Positions 21,442 through 22,679 of a DNA stretch of 22,679 bases are shown in pieces; position 1 is the stretch's first letter, and each line of letters opens with the position of its first letter. Source of the stretch: CAJBLF01 sp964545415 (GTDB lineage: Bacteria; Patescibacteriota; Gracilibacteria; Absconditabacterales; Absconditicoccaceae); assembly GCA_964545415.1 (NCBI GenBank), contig CAZJFP010000017.1:1-22679 (forward strand). Reading direction: 5' to 3'. The notes beneath the pieces were generated by a model. That model had not been told where the DNA came from, did not search any database, and saw only the letters and a list, made by a program, of their open reading frames with translations. The position numbers and the translations under genes were made by a program.

Positions 21442-22639
21442 TTATATCCCTTCATACGAACTCCTCAAAAAATACGCAGACGTTCTTGTTAAATTCGCAC
21501 TCCGATGAGGCGAATGAGTGAAAAAGGACGATGTAGTCTTTGTACAGATCCCGGAATGTGCCAAGCCATTCTACCTGCCACTACAAAAAGCTATTCTCGA
21601 AGCGGGTGCACATCCGATCATGGAATACCTGCCTGATGGGGTAGCGAAACATTTTTTCGATCATGCGAATGACGATCAGATCGTTTTCTATCCCAGTGAA
21701 TTCTTTCACGGGAAAGTGGAACAGATGACACACGTGATTTCTATTATCGCTGAAGCGGATAAATATGAGCTCAAAGATATAGATCCAAAAAAATTGGCAG
21801 CCAGAATGGCATCTCGTAGACTTTACAAAGAGAAACGCATGAAAAAAGAGTTGGATGGAAAAATGACGCGAACATTAGGTTTGTACGGTACCGAAGCGAT
21901 GGCACAGGAAGCGGGGATGTCCATCGAAGAATACCGGAATGAAATTATTAAAGCATGTTATCTAGATAAGGAGGATCCTATCGCTGAACGAAAAAACACC
22001 ATAACTTCTATTGAAGCTATCAAACAGAAATTGGATGGTTTGAAGATAGAACGAGTGCATGTCGAGTGAGAAGATGCTGATATACATATTAAAATCTGAT
22101 CCAATAGACAACGGTTGGGATGATCATGACGCAATATCCCTTCGTTCGAGATTTTCACTTCGCCCGATCGAAGAGGAACAGAAGGGTGGATGAGATTCAA
22201 TCAACCATTGTATAGATATGGACAGGTTATCAAGGATGTATATTTGAGGTTTGAAAACGGTAGTATCGTGGAATTCAATGCTTCAGAAAATAAGGATATG
22301 CTCGCAGAGATGATTAAGATCGAGAATGCAAATAAAGTAGGAGAGTTCTCATTAACGGATGGAAGACATTCGCGTATTACAAAATTTATGGGAGAAACGT
22401 TATATGATGAAAATATGTGAGGATGAGAGGGTAATACGCATATCGCGATCTGATCCGCATACAACGAAACATTTGTCGGTGATGCAAGTAAGCTTACGGA
22501 AAAAGAATTAGATGAATTATGATTCAACCAAAGTCCAGAACATACAGACATTATTTCTACCAAGAGAAGAAAAGTCACCGCTACGCTTGCAGATGGTTCA
22601 ACGAAAGTTATTTACGAAAATGGCCAATTCACGGTATAA
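21437..22639 (+). CDS. M29 family aminopeptidase
   Basis: ATG at 21437, TAA at 22637-22639, 400 aa, the usual length of this family. M29 enzymes are cytoplasmic two-metal aminopeptidases that remove N-terminal residues from peptides, fitting peptide recycling in a cell that lives on imported peptides (inference). The family's metal ligands are all seen: E238 in FEIFTSPD, E303 in GEFSLTD, H335 in THIAIGSAY, and H369 and D371 in EHTDII; the active-site Tyr is Y342. The N-terminal half has VQIPECAKP and WMRFNQP follows the FEIFTSPD motif. Ten in-frame TGA codons (residues 24, 27, 211, 221, 229, 231, 328, 330, 339, 362) read as Gly; G339 is the glycine of the HxAxG.AY motif. No Shine-Dalgarno; the ATG lies in a seven-base-period repeat. 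Divergent from the lamin-tail gene. Confidence 0.95.
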
Positions 22640-22640
22640 A

Positions 22641-22668
22641 ATTCAGAGTTCAGAATTCAGAATTCAGA
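22641..22668 (+). repeat. seven-base tandem repeat after the peptidase gene
   Basis: Four units, ATTCAGA, GTTCAGA, ATTCAGA, ATTCAGA, begin one base after the TAA of the peptidase gene and fade into ATGAACG at the window end. No terminator for the peptidase gene is visible before the edge. Same 7-base phasing as the other spacer repeats. Confidence 0.75.
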
Positions 22669-22679
22669 ATGAACGAGTA

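Noticed and set aside
21437..22639. UGA as tryptophan (table 4) instead of glycine
   Set aside because: TGA falls at conserved glycines and opposite GGN codons in paralogous modules; TGG is in use for Trp.

Overview
The window reads as a piece of a Patescibacteria/CPR genome that uses UGA as a glycine codon, i.e. the Gracilibacteria (BD1-5) / Absconditabacteria (SR1) lineage, NCBI translation table 25. With the standard code every long gene falls into fragments separated by in-frame TGA. With TGA read as Gly, seven complete genes appear, all ending in TAA, and the joined proteins have coherent domain order. The clearest cases are a peptidase on the + strand with ten in-frame TGAs, several at glycines expected for its family, and two paralogous modules on the - strand where one copy uses TGA and the other GGN at the same position. 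I cannot tell Gracilibacteria from Absconditabacteria.

Layout, left to right. (1) 1-67: the 3' end of a + strand gene of unknown function, then two hairpin terminators. (2) 12918-315, - strand: four tightly packed genes (gaps of 35, 40 and 46 bases) that look like one 12.6-kb operon. In order of transcription: a 1657-aa protein of unknown function with no visible signal peptide; a 361-aa secreted Cys-rich protein; an 890-aa secreted protein with Ig/PKD-like and DUF11-like repeats; and a 1249-aa secreted protein with DUF11-like repeats, Cys-rich DUF4215-type motifs and a distinct C-terminal domain. (3) 13144-13216, + strand: tRNA-Thr(GGU), followed by a repeat-rich, palindromic spacer. (4) 17632-13409, - strand: a 1407-aa surface protein with leucine-rich repeats, a thrombospondin type 3 motif, Cys-rich repeats and an SLH-like C-terminus. 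(5) 21229-17792, - strand: a 1145-aa surface protein with a lamin-tail domain, Ig-like domains, a LamG-like domain, an InlB-type repeat and the same SLH-like C-terminus. (6) 21437-22639, + strand: an M29 aminopeptidase.

Taken together, about 18 kb of the 22.7 kb encodes very large, mostly exported, modular cell-surface proteins, which fits a small host-dependent or predatory cell that invests in contact with other cells (the contact role is inference). The two surface proteins of region 4-5 share both an N-terminal export/anchor motif and a C-terminal wall-attachment-like module and so look like one family with exchangeable display domains. The least explained items are the 1657-aa protein, the C-terminal domain of the 1249-aa protein, the shared N-terminal motif, and the seven-base-period repeats that sit in the gaps between genes.
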